Assembly (NCBI RefSeq): GCF_004366595.1
Contig: NZ_SORE01000036.1
Coordinates: forward strand, 1-56,899
DNA: 56,899 bases
DNA from: Paraburkholderia rhizosphaerae
Lineage (GTDB): Bacteria; Pseudomonadota; Gammaproteobacteria; Burkholderiales; Burkholderiaceae
Reading direction: 5' to 3'
Made by a program: the position numbers and the translations under genes
The notes under the pieces: model-generated
Seen by the model: the letters and a program-made list of their open reading frames with translations, nothing else
Database searches by the model: none
Told to the model about the DNA's origin: nothing
Shown: in pieces, positions 1 to 9,430 of the stretch
How the letters are laid out: every line of letters begins with the position of its first letter
How positions within the stretch are numbered: the stretch's first letter is position 1

Positions 1-266
1 CTGCCTTCGCGTTCGAGCAGCGCCTCGAGCCCTTCGACAATCGACAGGCCCGCGGTCAGCAACGCGAGCAGTTCCTCGCTGAACAGCACCAGCGATAGCT
101 TGCCGCGCGATGCGGCCGGCCGACGCAGCGAACGCAGCGGCGCGAGTTCAGTCGCGTGCAGCCCCTGTGCCTCGACCTGGCGCCGTGCGTCGTTTTCGTC
201 CTGCGCATCGACGGTCAACGCGACGATGCGGTTGTCCCGTGACAGCGCTCTGACTTCATATTGCAT
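1..266 (-). CDS. gspF: Type II secretion inner-membrane protein GspF (N-terminal part, cut by window edge)
   Basis: Only the first 88 residues are present; the gene runs off the left edge. It starts at an ATG (266) and reads MQYEVRALSRDNRIVALTVD, the short beta-rich start typical of GspF/PilC proteins. From about residue 57 it enters the T2SSF helical domain (LVLFSEELLALLTAGLSIVE). GspF is the polytopic inner-membrane platform protein that couples the GspE ATPase to pseudopilus assembly. It lies 74 bases downstream of gspG on the same strand, so the two are probably co-transcribed. A G-then-F order is not the usual order of the main Burkholderia gsp operon (F, C, G), which suggests a second, separate T2SS. 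A type IV pilus PilC is a less likely alternative, because the neighbouring pseudopilin is clearly GspG. Confidence 0.85.
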   Translation of the reverse strand, partial: MQYEVRALSRDNRIVALTVDAQDENDARRQVEAQGLHATELAPLRSLRRPAASRGKLSLVLFSEELLALLTAGLSIVEGLEALLEREG

Positions 267-340
267 TTTTGTGTGACCAGCTTTTTGATACCCCGTTGCC
301 GCGCGCCCAGCTGGCGCCGCAGCGCAACCTGCTTGCCCCG

Positions 341-799
341 CTACTCGTTGGTGATGGCCGCTTCGTCGCCGGACTGTTTGTTATCCGGACCATTCGAGAT
401 CACCGCATAATCGCTCTTCGCACCGGGGATCTTGTAGATGTACGGATGACCCCAAGGGTCGAGCGGCACTTCCTTTTTCAGATACGGGCCGGCCCATTTG
501 TCCGCGTTGGCCGGTTTGACGACCAGCGCATTCAGACCTTCGTCTGCTGTCGGATAACGGCCGACATCAAGCCGGAAATTGTCGATGGCCTTCGTGAACA
601 CGTCGATCTGCGCACGCGCCACGGTCACCTGCGACTTGCCGAGCTGCGCGAAATAGCGCGGCCCGACCAGTGCCGCCAGCATGCCGATAATCACCAGCAC
701 CACCAGCAATTCGAGCAGCGTGAAGCCGCGTTGCTTCGCTGCCTGAGTGTGCCGCGCTCTGCGCCGGCCTGCCGGCAGGCATCCTGTGTCGAACCCCAT
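341..799 (-). CDS. gspG: Type II secretion major pseudopilin GspG
   Basis: 152 residues, the usual GspG length. The prepilin motif QRG/FTLLELLVVLVIIG places the prepilin-peptidase cut after Gly25, giving a new N-terminal Phe and Glu5 of the mature protein. The C-terminal half has the GspG hallmarks: GRYPTADEGLNAL, GPYLKKEVPLDPWGHPYIYK and the Ca-binding loop region with SDYAVISNGPDNK. The frame is open further upstream, but the ATG at 799 was chosen because GAGGAGAG lies just before it. GspG polymerises into the periplasmic pseudopilus that pushes folded exoproteins through the outer-membrane secretin. It lies 102 bases after the giant exoenzyme gene and just before gspF. Confidence 0.95.
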   Translation of the reverse strand: MGFDTGCLPAGRRRARHTQAAKQRGFTLLELLVVLVIIGMLAALVGPRYFAQLGKSQVTVARAQIDVFTKAIDNFRLDVGRYPTADEGLNALVVKPANADKWAGPYLKKEVPLDPWGHPYIYKIPGAKSDYAVISNGPDNKQSGDEAAITNE

Positions 800-858
800 C
801 GTTGCTCTCCTCGTTGCGCGCATGCGTAAGGCACACGGCGCGCGTTTGTAAACTGACC

Positions 859-880
859 CGGCTGGCCCTCAGGCCAGCCG
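859..880. terminator. Perfect 9-bp stem, 4-base loop hairpin between the giant gene and gspG
   Basis: CGGCTGGCC and GGCCAGCCG flank the loop CTCA. It lies 22 bases after the giant gene's stop codon. No clear U-run follows on the minus strand, so it may be a weak terminator, a processing site or an mRNA-stabilising structure that sets the ratio between the exoenzyme and the T2SS genes. Confidence 0.5.
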
Positions 881-901
881 TTGATACGTATTGCGTAGCA
901 A

Positions 902-3900
902 TTACCAGCCGATGCCCAGCACCATGTGCTCCGGCTGCGTGGCGACGATCGACGAACTGCCGTTCGACACGTCGTCATAGGCGAAGCCGTAAGCGAGGCC
1001 GCTGACGCTGTGGTCATGGAAGAAGCGTGCGTACTCGTTGGTCGGCGCGTTGCTCCACCACGCCGTCGGCTGCGCCCACTTGCTCACGTCTTCCACCACG
1101 TGACGGTTAAACGCCGCGCACATCTGCGCTTCGATCTGCAAGGTGGTCGAATCGCCGGTGGCAAGCGTGCCCGCCCCCAGCAGAACGTCCTGCGTGGACG
1201 GCTTGTTGACGGTGAACGTGCCGCCGACGAACCCACCGTTGTGCAGATCGACTTCGGTGAACACGAACTGGTCACCCTGCACCTTGCCGACGAACTGCCG
1301 GTTGCCGAACAGGTTCAGCACCAGGTTCTGGCTGGCGTACGTCTGCCACATCTGGTTCACGTAGTCGTCGAAGAAGTTGCCGTTCGGCTGTCCCGCGGCG
1401 AAGCTGGCCTTGGCCGGCGCCATGATGCGCAGCTTCGACGGCTGCATCGCCTGGAACGGCGCGGACACTTCCTTTGCGTACGCCGCGAAAATATCGGCGC
1501 TGCTCATCGTGATGCCGGTGCGCTGGTGGAACGTGTGATTGCTGCCGTAGATATCCTCGACCAGCGGAATACCGAACTCGTCAACCTGGGTCGTGTTGAT
1601 AAACAGCGTGTTGCCGCCGTAGTCAAACTCGATCCAGTCGAACGGAACTTTCACATTCGGATCCGTCGGGTTCTGCGGATTGGGCCCCGCAAAACCGACC
1701 TGTCCGTTCGCATCGGCCAGAATCTTGATGAACAGCGGGCTGCCGAGCGACACGAACATGCGGCCCGATGAAATGTGCGGCAACTGCATCTTCTTCGCCT
1801 GCGCAAGCGTGAAGAAGTAATTGCTGTAGTTCTGTCCATCCGGTCCGGTCAGGTGATTCGGCGCGTCGTTATCCGCGATGGCCGCCGGCGTAACGGTGCC
1901 GTCCGGCTTGAGCCACGCGAACTGGTTGTTGTTCGCCGGATCGCGCGCGATCACCGCGATATACACCTGGTCGTCGGTGAACGCGCCGTTCGTGTTGTTC
2001 GCCAGATCGACGCCGATGAAACCCGGCGTAACCGGGTAATTCGGAATCGTGCTGTCGACACTCAGCTGCGCATCGCTCGACGTCGACGGACCATTCGGGC
2101 CGGTCACCACGACGCTGAACACCGCGCCGTTGTCCGCCGCGGTGGTCGCCGCGGTGTCGTAGGTTCGCGCGGTCGCGCCGGTGATCGGCGTGCCGTTGCG
2201 GCGCCACTGGTACGTGAACGGACCCGCGCCCGCCGCGAGCACCGCGAAGTGCCCGTTCTGGCCGAGCGGCACCGTCTGCGTGGCGGGCTGCTCGATCAGG
2301 CTGGTGGCCTGCGGTGTCGTCGACGCTCCCGCGCCGCTGTTGAACACCTGGAACTCGAACAACGAGTAACCGTACGGCGTCGAACGCTGCGTGCCGAACA
2401 TCCGCACATAACGTGCGGTTGCGGGTGCCTGCAGCTTCAGATCTTCGATGCCACCCTGGCTGTTGGTCTGGTTATAGACCGTCGTCCAGTTGGTGTTGTC
2501 GTCGGACGTTTGAATCTGATAGGCAATCGCGTGTGCGTTCTCCCAGCTCAGCACGACGCGGTCGAAGGTCGTCTGCGCGCCGAAATCGACCGTGATAAAC
2601 GACGGGTCTACGTGTGCCGACGCCCAGCGCGTGGTCGGATCGCCGTCCACCGCTGCCGCGGCCGGGTTGCCGCCGTTCGGGTCCTCGAGGCCGCTAGTCG
2701 TCACCGCCTTATGCAACGCGAGGTTCACGGTTGCAGCGAGCGGCACGAAGCTCACGCTGATGCTGTGCGGCGTCGTGACGTCGTTGAACGTGTAGCTCGA
2801 CTGCATGCCCACGTCCTGGCCATCCACCGTCAGCGTGCCCACGCCAAAACCAGCTGCCGGCACCGCGGTGAACGTTTGGGAACCGGCCTGGTTCACGCTC
2901 ACCGCTCCCGACGGACTGATCGAACCGTTGGCGCCGCTGCTTGCCGTGATCGCGAGCTTCGGCGTCGCGGCCGAGTTATAGATTTCGAACTCGAACAGCG
3001 AATAACCGAATTGCGTCGCGCGCTGCACCCCTTGCATGCGCACATAGCGCGCGGTGGTGGCGGGCACCGAAATGTCTTCCGTGCCGCCGGCACCCGCGTT
3101 TTGCGTGAAGATCGGCGTCCACGTCTGCTTGTCGTTCGATGCTTCCAGCACGTACGCCTTGCCGAACGCCGCTTCCCAACGCAGTACCACGCGGTCGAAC
3201 AGCTTCGGCTGACCGAGGTCGACCGTCATCGATGCATCGTCGGCGAAGTTCGACGACCAGCGCGAGCCGAGGTTGCCGTCGACTGCGTTGGACGCCGGGT
3301 CGCCGTCGTCCTGCTGGCCGGTCGAGTCGACCGGCATGCCCAGCGCCAGGTTCGGGCTGGACGGTGCGGCCGCGCTACTGTTGTTGCCCGTGCCCGTGCT
3401 GCCGGTGCTGCCGCCATCGCCGGTGCCGGTGCCAGTACTGCTGCTGCCGGTGCCGTCGCCACTGCTGGTGCCACTGCTCGTGCCCGTACTGCTGCCGTCA
3501 CCACTGCCGACCGGCGCGGTGACGCTCAGTGTCGCCCCCGCGCTGGGCTGCGTCGTGCCCGCCGCGTTGCTGACGATCACGCTGAAGGTTGCGCCGCTGT
3601 CGGACGCCACCGTCGGCGGCGTCGTGTAGGTCGGCACCGTCGTGGTCGCGACCGGCTGGCCGTTCTTCAGCCACTGGTACGTGAGCGGCGGGGTGCCGCT
3701 CGCCACCACCGAGAACTGCGCGGTGGCGCCCTGCGTCACCGACACCGTCGCCGGCGGCGTCGTAATTGCCGGCGCTACGGGCACGTTGAACACCTGGAAC
3801 TCGAATAGCGAGTAACCAAAACCCGTGTTGCGTTTCGTGCCGACCATCTGCACGTACTGCGCGCTCACCGGATCGAAGTCGATCTGCTCGACACCGCCCG

Positions 3901-6900
3901 GGCTATTCGTCCGGTTGGCCACGACCGTCCAGTTGACCTTATCGGTGGACGTCTGGATCTGATAGTCCGTCGCATGGGCGTCCTGCCAGAACAGCACGAC
4001 ACGATCGAACGTCTTGACCGACTTCAGGTCCAGCGTAATGGTCTGCGGGTCCGAGAACGCCGACGACCAGCGCGAAGTCAGATCGCCGTCCACCACGTTC
4101 GATGCAGGGAATGCATCGCTTTCCAGCCCACCCGAGGTGGACGTGCCGGCGCCGAGCGCGAGGTTCACCGCGGCCGAAGCCGGCGCGAACGTCACGTTGA
4201 TCGTATGCGGACCTTCCACATCCGGGAACGTGTAGCTATTGGCCATGCCGATGTTGACACCGTCGACCAGCACATCGGTAACCGCAAAACCATCCGCCGG
4301 CGTGAACGTGTACGTCTGCGGGCCGCCCTGCAACACCGATGTGACGCCCGCCGGCGTGATCGTGCCGTTGCCGGTGACCGTCGCCGTAATCGGGTACTGC
4401 GGGGTAGCGGCCGTGTTGTACACGCCGAACTCGAACATCGAGTAGCCGAACTGCGTCGCGCGCTGCGTGCCGGTAAAGCGCACGAATTGAGCGGTCCGCG
4501 CGGCAAAGCGCAGATCTTCCTGACCGCCCTTGCCGTTCGTCTGCGTGAACGCGTTCTGCCAGTTCTGGTTGTCGGTCGACGTGTCGATCGTATAAGCCAC
4601 GCCGAACGAGTTCTCCCAATCGATCACGACGCGATCGACCGTCTGCGGCGAACCGAGATCGACCTCGAGCGTCTGCGGATCGGTGAAGGCCGACGACCAG
4701 CGCGTGCCCTGATTGCCGTCCACTGCCTGTGAAGCCAGGAAGTTGTCGCTTTCAACGCCGCTTGCCGTCACGGTCTTGCCGAGCGCGAGGTCGGCGCTGG
4801 GGCCGGTAGGCGCGGCGCCACCACCACCGCCGCCGCCACCACCCGTTGTGCCGCCACCGTCGCCGGTACCGCCGCCGTTGCCGGTGCCGCCGCCACCCGT
4901 GCCGACGTCACCGATCGTCAGCGTAGCCGGCTGGCTCTGCACCGTGCCGCCGCCATTGCTGATGCTGACCGTAAACACGGCACCGCTGTCCTGCGCCGTC
5001 ACCGGCGCAGTCGTAAAGCTATTGGTCGTCGTAATACCGACCAGCTTGCCGTTCTCGCTCCATTCGAAACGGAACGGGCCGGTCCCGGCGACACCCACCG
5101 CAAACGTAGCCGTCTGGCCCACGCTGACGGTCTGATTCGCCGGCTGCGCGTTGATGGTCGGCACGCCAAGCGTCGGACCCGATACGCACAGTGCAGCGAC
5201 CGGCGTGTTGTCGATGATCTGCGAAACCGATTCACCGACCGAGCTCACCGTGAACGCACGATCCGCCTGACCCGGATCGGCCGTGGTCGTCCACGTGGTC
5301 CACGGACCCGGGAACGCACACGACGAGAAGTTCGCGCCCGCTACCGTCAGCGCTTCATTCTGCGTCGGCACACGCATGTTCACCGATGCGCAGTATTGCT
5401 TCGCGATCACCTGCGTGAACTGCGCGCCTTGCCCCGGGAATGTCGTCGCCAGCTGCTGCCACGTCAGACCACTCACGTTGTCCTTCACGGTCGGCACGAA
5501 CGGACCCGACGGCAAACCGGCGATGGTCGACTGATACGTGCCCGGCTGCGCCGCGATCGGCGTGTAACGTTCCGTTGCCGGTCCGCACTGCGGCGTATCG
5601 AACACCTCGAACTCGAACATCGAATAACCGAAGTTCGTCGCACGCTGCTCGCCCTGCATACGGATGAATTGAGCCGTCGTACTCGGGAAGTGGGTCGTTT
5701 CCGTGTGGCCCTGGCCATTTATCTCCGCAATGTCCGTCCACGTCTGGCCATCGTTCGACCACTGCAGCTTGTAGAGCTTCGCGAACGCGTTTTCCCACAC
5801 GATCGTCACTTCGTCGAAGGTCTTCGGCGTATGAAAATCGAGTTGGATAAACGCGTTGTCGTCCTGCTGCGACGACCAGCGCGTGGTCGTCGTGTTGCCG
5901 TCGTTCGCGAAACTGGCCGCGAGCCCGTCGTTCTCCGGCGGGCTGGAACTCGCCGTCGCGCCAAGCGCGAGGTTCGTGTTGTCGCCGCCGCTGACAGCCA
6001 GCGTGAACGGCGTCGTGCTGACCGAGCCGGCCGCATTGCTGACCGTCACGATGTAGTCGCCCGAATCGCTGTTCGACGCCGACGGAATGATCAGCTGCGG
6101 CGAATTCGTGCCGACCGCGACACCGCTCTTCGTCCACTGATACGTCAGCGGATCCGAACCGCTCGCGACCACGTTGAACGTCACGCTCTGCCCCACCGGC
6201 ACGCTCGTACCGTTCGGCTGCGACACGATCTTCGGCGGCGTGGCCGCGCCCACCGACAGCGTAGCGGTGCCCGAAGTCGTCGTGCCCGCGCTGTTGGTGA
6301 CGACGACGCTATACATCGAGCTGTTGTCGTCGGTCGTCGCGGGCGGCGTGTTGTACACCGGCTGCGTCGCGCCCTGGATCGGTTGACCGTTCTTCAGCCA
6401 CTGATAGGTCAACGTCGGCGAGCCGGTCGCGACCACCGAGAAGGTGGCATTCTGGCCGGCCTGCACGCTTTGCGCCGCGGGCTGCGTCTGGATCTGCGGA
6501 GCCGCCGGAGCGACCACGTGCAGCGTCGCGGCTTGTGACGGAATGCTGCCGCTCGCGTTGCTCACCGTCACGGCGATGGCCGCGTTGTCGTCGCCCGCCA
6601 CGGTCGCCGGCGTCGTGTAGCTGAAGCTGTTCGCACCGCTGATCGGCTGGCCGTTGCGGGTCCACTGGAATTGCGGCGAAGCGCCGGCTGCCAGCACGGT
6701 AAACGTGGCCGTTTGTCCGACCGTCACGGTCTGGTCGAGCGGCTGCGTGATGATTTGCAAGCCGGCCTGCTGCTGCGCACCGATCACCAGGTCCTTGCCG
6801 TCGAACGTCTGCTGGCTGATCACCGGCAACACGTCGAACGACGTGCTGCCGCTGCCGAGACCGTCCGCGCTCGCGGTGACGTGTACGGTACCCGGCACGA

Positions 6901-9430
6901 ACGTCGTCTTCACGACCACCCGCGTCATGCCGCCTTCCGCGAACACCTTCGGATCGCCCGGTGCATGGAAGCCCAGGTCGGTCGTGCCATCGCTCTTGCG
7001 CGTCACATAGTGGTCGGAACCGCCGCGGTACTCGCCCGCGACATCCGCGCTCGGCACGTTGAAGGTAATTTCCTGAGCCGCATCCGGCACCAGGTTACCG
7101 GCCTGGTCGACCACGCGTGCGGTGATCACCGCCGCATCCGTGCCGTTGGCGCGCAGATCGAACTGCGTGCCATCGGGCTTCGGCGTTTCCGGCTCGACCG
7201 TCAGCACGATATGGTCGGCGGGCCCTGCGGTGACCTGCACGTCCTGCGCGACAGTCTGGCCAGAGGCATCCAGACACAGCGCCTTCAGCGTACCGGGTAC
7301 CCACTGCACGTTGTCCCAATGCACCTGGCCCGGCAGCAGCGTCGTGCTCTGGGTCAGGTTGGCACTCGAGTCGGAGGTGGTCGGATTCGGCGTCTGGTCC
7401 GGGCCGACCGGCTGGTCGTTGAGCAACAGCCGTACCGACGGGCAGTTACTGAACGCATTGACGGTCACCGGGCCCGAACGGTTCCAGTGATACGCGAGCT
7501 TGACCACCGGCTTGCGCTGGAACGACGTCCAGATCGCTTCGTAGATGTAGTAAATCAGGCGCGGCAGACGGTGTTCGTCCATCATCGACGCGCCGTTGCT
7601 GCGCACGCTGGTATTCAGTGTGCCGTCGGTCTGCGTGTTGATTTCGCCCGGCGTGTCCGCCAGGTACCAGTGTGCGATACCCATCGATTTGATGAGTACG
7701 CTGTGCACCCAGTTGTTCACGTAAGACGCGGCGAACTGGATCTCGAAGTCGTACTTCGCGCGGCCCACGCCGTCGCCCCAGTATTCGGAACCGACCGAAG
7801 GCGAATCCGGGAACTGGTTCTTGACGCCGATATCGCAACCGTTGCCGCTGCAACCAAGCAGATCGCCGTTGTTCGGATTCGGCGTGCGGTCGGCCTGGGC
7901 ACGTGTATTGATCGGATCCCACTGCTGCGAAATCACTTTCAACGCTTGCGCGATCGGCGTTGCGGTCGCGCCGTTGTCGGCTTCCCATGCGAGCACCGAC
8001 GGATGGTTGCGATCGTGGATGATCATATCCCGATGCAACTCCTGCTTGAGCGTCCAGTTGTTCGGCGATGCGCAATTCTGCTGCACGGTGTCCGTGCAGA
8101 ATGCGCTAAAGCCGTTTTCGCCGTCGCCGCTAGGCTGCATCACCATGATGCCGTATTCGTCCGCCGCGTCGAGGAACACCGGACCTTCGGACGAGTGACC
8201 CGGCCGCCACAAGCTGCCGCCTGCCTGCGCGAGCAGATACAGGTCATTCCACTTCAGGTTGTCCGGCACGGCGGAGCCGAGCGCCGGGTAGTCATAGCGA
8301 CCCGAAGCGCCCCACAGGTAATGCGGCGTACCGTTGAAGTACGGAAAATTCTGGTCCCAGGTGATCGTGCGGATACCGAGCGGCGACTCTTTCGAGTCCA
8401 CCACGGTGCCGTTCACGCTGACCGTGTGGATCACGTGGTACATGTACGGCTTGCCCGACAGCACCGGGCTATTGTTCGGATACCAGAGAATCGGGTTCTG
8501 CACCGTCATCACCTGGTCGAACAACGTCGGCGTAAGAGCCGGGCCGGCGTTGGACGGCACCGTTTTGACGTCCTGCGCGGTCGACACGACATTGCCCTGC
8601 TGGTCGACGATCTGCGTGGTCAGCGTCACCTGCCGATCGGCCTGCCCGACCGGGTTCTCATTCAGCACGTTGGTCTGCACGCGGATCGTCGCCGACGAAG
8701 GACTTGCCGCCACCGTCGCGACGTAGGTGCCCCACGTCTGCAGAACCGAAAAGGTGTTCTCGGGAATGTGCACCTTGTCGGTGATGTGCATCCACACATG
8801 GCGGTACAGGCCCGAATCGTCCTGGCCGAAGCGGAACGCACCGCTAAAGCTTGGCGTTTCGAACCAGTTCGCGTTGCGCGCGGTTTCCACCGCGATCACA
8901 TTGTCCGACCCGTCGAACTTCACGAGACTGGTCGCGTCGATTTCGAACGGCACGAACCCCTGCACGTGCGTGGCGCCCGCATCGGTCGGAACGGCGCTGT
9001 TGCCCTTGATGAACGTTCCGTTGACGAACACCCGCGCCCCCGTGTTCGCGCCTTCGAACTCGATCAGGATCTTGCGGTTCGCGTAGGACGGATCAAGCGT
9101 GAAGTGCTTGCGATACCAGATGATGTTGCCGGTCAGCTGGCCTTCGCCGCCGCCGGACTCGAGGTTCAGGAACGTGTCGTTATCGGACGGCGACTGCGGC
9201 ACCCCCTTCGACTGCCAGCCCGAATCGTCGATTCCCGGCTGGGAGAAGGTGTCGTCGTCGACATCCTTCTTGTATTTCCATGGTGTTTGACCGAGGTCGA
9301 TATCGACACGATTGGATGGAGGTAGTCCATCGCTCGTGGCAGCCTGGGCAGCGGCGAAGCCGAATATCACCCATAGCAATACAAACCAGCCCGCAAGCTG
9401 CCCCGTAAGATGCCTGGCGCGATCGCGCAT
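902..9430 (-). CDS. Giant secreted multidomain glycoside hydrolase: GH2-like head, Ig and discoidin modules, C-terminal GH64 beta-1,3-glucanase
   Basis: 2842 residues. A Sec signal peptide occupies about 1-31 (AAAQA cleavage region). A GH2 sugar-binding domain (about 45-215), GH2 Ig-like domain (about 225-350) and GH2 TIM barrel (about 352-660) follow, with DRNHPSVLAW ending at W482 and a SEY motif at 548-550. Ig-like domains lie near 885-970, 978-1060, 1065-1147, 1424-1505, 1887-1968 and 2375-2460. Discoidin (F5/8C) domains lie near 1153-1279, 1546-1671, 1755-1883, 2026-2153 and 2235-2366. A DUF1566/Lcl-like segment lies near 1281-1418 and two InlB-like repeats near 1679-1750 and 2153-2232. 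Gly-rich and Ser/Gly/Thr linkers separate blocks. The end (2463-2842) is a GH64 domain with E2601 (DWIEF) and D2617 (VDEFG), 16 residues apart like the catalytic Glu154/Asp170 pair known from this family. The start has AAGGGA upstream. Likely role: T2SS-exported breakdown of beta-1,3-glucan or galactoside-bearing polymers. Confidence 0.9.
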   Translation of the reverse strand: MRDRARHLTGQLAGWFVLLWVIFGFAAAQAATSDGLPPSNRVDIDLGQTPWKYKKDVDDDTFSQPGIDDSGWQSKGVPQSPSDNDTFLNLESGGGEGQLTGNIIWYRKHFTLDPSYANRKILIEFEGANTGARVFVNGTFIKGNSAVPTDAGATHVQGFVPFEIDATSLVKFDGSDNVIAVETARNANWFETPSFSGAFRFGQDDSGLYRHVWMHITDKVHIPENTFSVLQTWGTYVATVAASPSSATIRVQTNVLNENPVGQADRQVTLTTQIVDQQGNVVSTAQDVKTVPSNAGPALTPTLFDQVMTVQNPILWYPNNSPVLSGKPYMYHVIHTVSVNGTVVDSKESPLGIRTITWDQNFPYFNGTPHYLWGASGRYDYPALGSAVPDNLKWNDLYLLAQAGGSLWRPGHSSEGPVFLDAADEYGIMVMQPSGDGENGFSAFCTDTVQQNCASPNNWTLKQELHRDMIIHDRNHPSVLAWEADNGATATPIAQALKVISQQWDPINTRAQADRTPNPNNGDLLGCSGNGCDIGVKNQFPDSPSVGSEYWGDGVGRAKYDFEIQFAASYVNNWVHSVLIKSMGIAHWYLADTPGEINTQTDGTLNTSVRSNGASMMDEHRLPRLIYYIYEAIWTSFQRKPVVKLAYHWNRSGPVTVNAFSNCPSVRLLLNDQPVGPDQTPNPTTSDSSANLTQSTTLLPGQVHWDNVQWVPGTLKALCLDASGQTVAQDVQVTAGPADHIVLTVEPETPKPDGTQFDLRANGTDAAVITARVVDQAGNLVPDAAQEITFNVPSADVAGEYRGGSDHYVTRKSDGTTDLGFHAPGDPKVFAEGGMTRVVVKTTFVPGTVHVTASADGLGSGSTSFDVLPVISQQTFDGKDLVIGAQQQAGLQIITQPLDQTVTVGQTATFTVLAAGASPQFQWTRNGQPISGANSFSYTTPATVAGDDNAAIAVTVSNASGSIPSQAATLHVVAPAAPQIQTQPAAQSVQAGQNATFSVVATGSPTLTYQWLKNGQPIQGATQPVYNTPPATTDDNSSMYSVVVTNSAGTTTSGTATLSVGAATPPKIVSQPNGTSVPVGQSVTFNVVASGSDPLTYQWTKSGVAVGTNSPQLIIPSASNSDSGDYIVTVSNAAGSVSTTPFTLAVSGGDNTNLALGATASSSPPENDGLAASFANDGNTTTTRWSSQQDDNAFIQLDFHTPKTFDEVTIVWENAFAKLYKLQWSNDGQTWTDIAEINGQGHTETTHFPSTTAQFIRMQGEQRATNFGYSMFEFEVFDTPQCGPATERYTPIAAQPGTYQSTIAGLPSGPFVPTVKDNVSGLTWQQLATTFPGQGAQFTQVIAKQYCASVNMRVPTQNEALTVAGANFSSCAFPGPWTTWTTTADPGQADRAFTVSSVGESVSQIIDNTPVAALCVSGPTLGVPTINAQPANQTVSVGQTATFAVGVAGTGPFRFEWSENGKLVGITTTNSFTTAPVTAQDSGAVFTVSISNGGGTVQSQPATLTIGDVGTGGGGTGNGGGTGDGGGTTGGGGGGGGGAAPTGPSADLALGKTVTASGVESDNFLASQAVDGNQGTRWSSAFTDPQTLEVDLGSPQTVDRVVIDWENSFGVAYTIDTSTDNQNWQNAFTQTNGKGGQEDLRFAARTAQFVRFTGTQRATQFGYSMFEFGVYNTAATPQYPITATVTGNGTITPAGVTSVLQGGPQTYTFTPADGFAVTDVLVDGVNIGMANSYTFPDVEGPHTINVTFAPASAAVNLALGAGTSTSGGLESDAFPASNVVDGDLTSRWSSAFSDPQTITLDLKSVKTFDRVVLFWQDAHATDYQIQTSTDKVNWTVVANRTNSPGGVEQIDFDPVSAQYVQMVGTKRNTGFGYSLFEFQVFNVPVAPAITTPPATVSVTQGATAQFSVVASGTPPLTYQWLKNGQPVATTTVPTYTTPPTVASDSGATFSVIVSNAAGTTQPSAGATLSVTAPVGSGDGSSTGTSSGTSSGDGTGSSSTGTGTGDGGSTGSTGTGNNSSAAAPSSPNLALGMPVDSTGQQDDGDPASNAVDGNLGSRWSSNFADDASMTVDLGQPKLFDRVVLRWEAAFGKAYVLEASNDKQTWTPIFTQNAGAGGTEDISVPATTARYVRMQGVQRATQFGYSLFEFEIYNSAATPKLAITASSGANGSISPSGAVSVNQAGSQTFTAVPAAGFGVGTLTVDGQDVGMQSSYTFNDVTTPHSISVSFVPLAATVNLALHKAVTTSGLEDPNGGNPAAAAVDGDPTTRWASAHVDPSFITVDFGAQTTFDRVVLSWENAHAIAYQIQTSDDNTNWTTVYNQTNSQGGIEDLKLQAPATARYVRMFGTQRSTPYGYSLFEFQVFNSGAGASTTPQATSLIEQPATQTVPLGQNGHFAVLAAGAGPFTYQWRRNGTPITGATARTYDTAATTAADNGAVFSVVVTGPNGPSTSSDAQLSVDSTIPNYPVTPGFIGVDLANNTNGAFTDDQVYIAVIARDPANNNQFAWLKPDGTVTPAAIADNDAPNHLTGPDGQNYSNYFFTLAQAKKMQLPHISSGRMFVSLGSPLFIKILADANGQVGFAGPNPQNPTDPNVKVPFDWIEFDYGGNTLFINTTQVDEFGIPLVEDIYGSNHTFHQRTGITMSSADIFAAYAKEVSAPFQAMQPSKLRIMAPAKASFAAGQPNGNFFDDYVNQMWQTYASQNLVLNLFGNRQFVGKVQGDQFVFTEVDLHNGGFVGGTFTVNKPSTQDVLLGAGTLATGDSTTLQIEAQMCAAFNRHVVEDVSKWAQPTAWWSNAPTNEYARFFHDHSVSGLAYGFAYDDVSNGSSSIVATQPEHMVLGIGW

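Noticed and set aside
6671..9325. Very long open frame on the plus strand opposite the giant gene, and similar long frames opposite other genes
   Set aside because: Arg/His/Val-rich translation with no family, produced by the strong G/C third-position bias of the gene on the minus strand.
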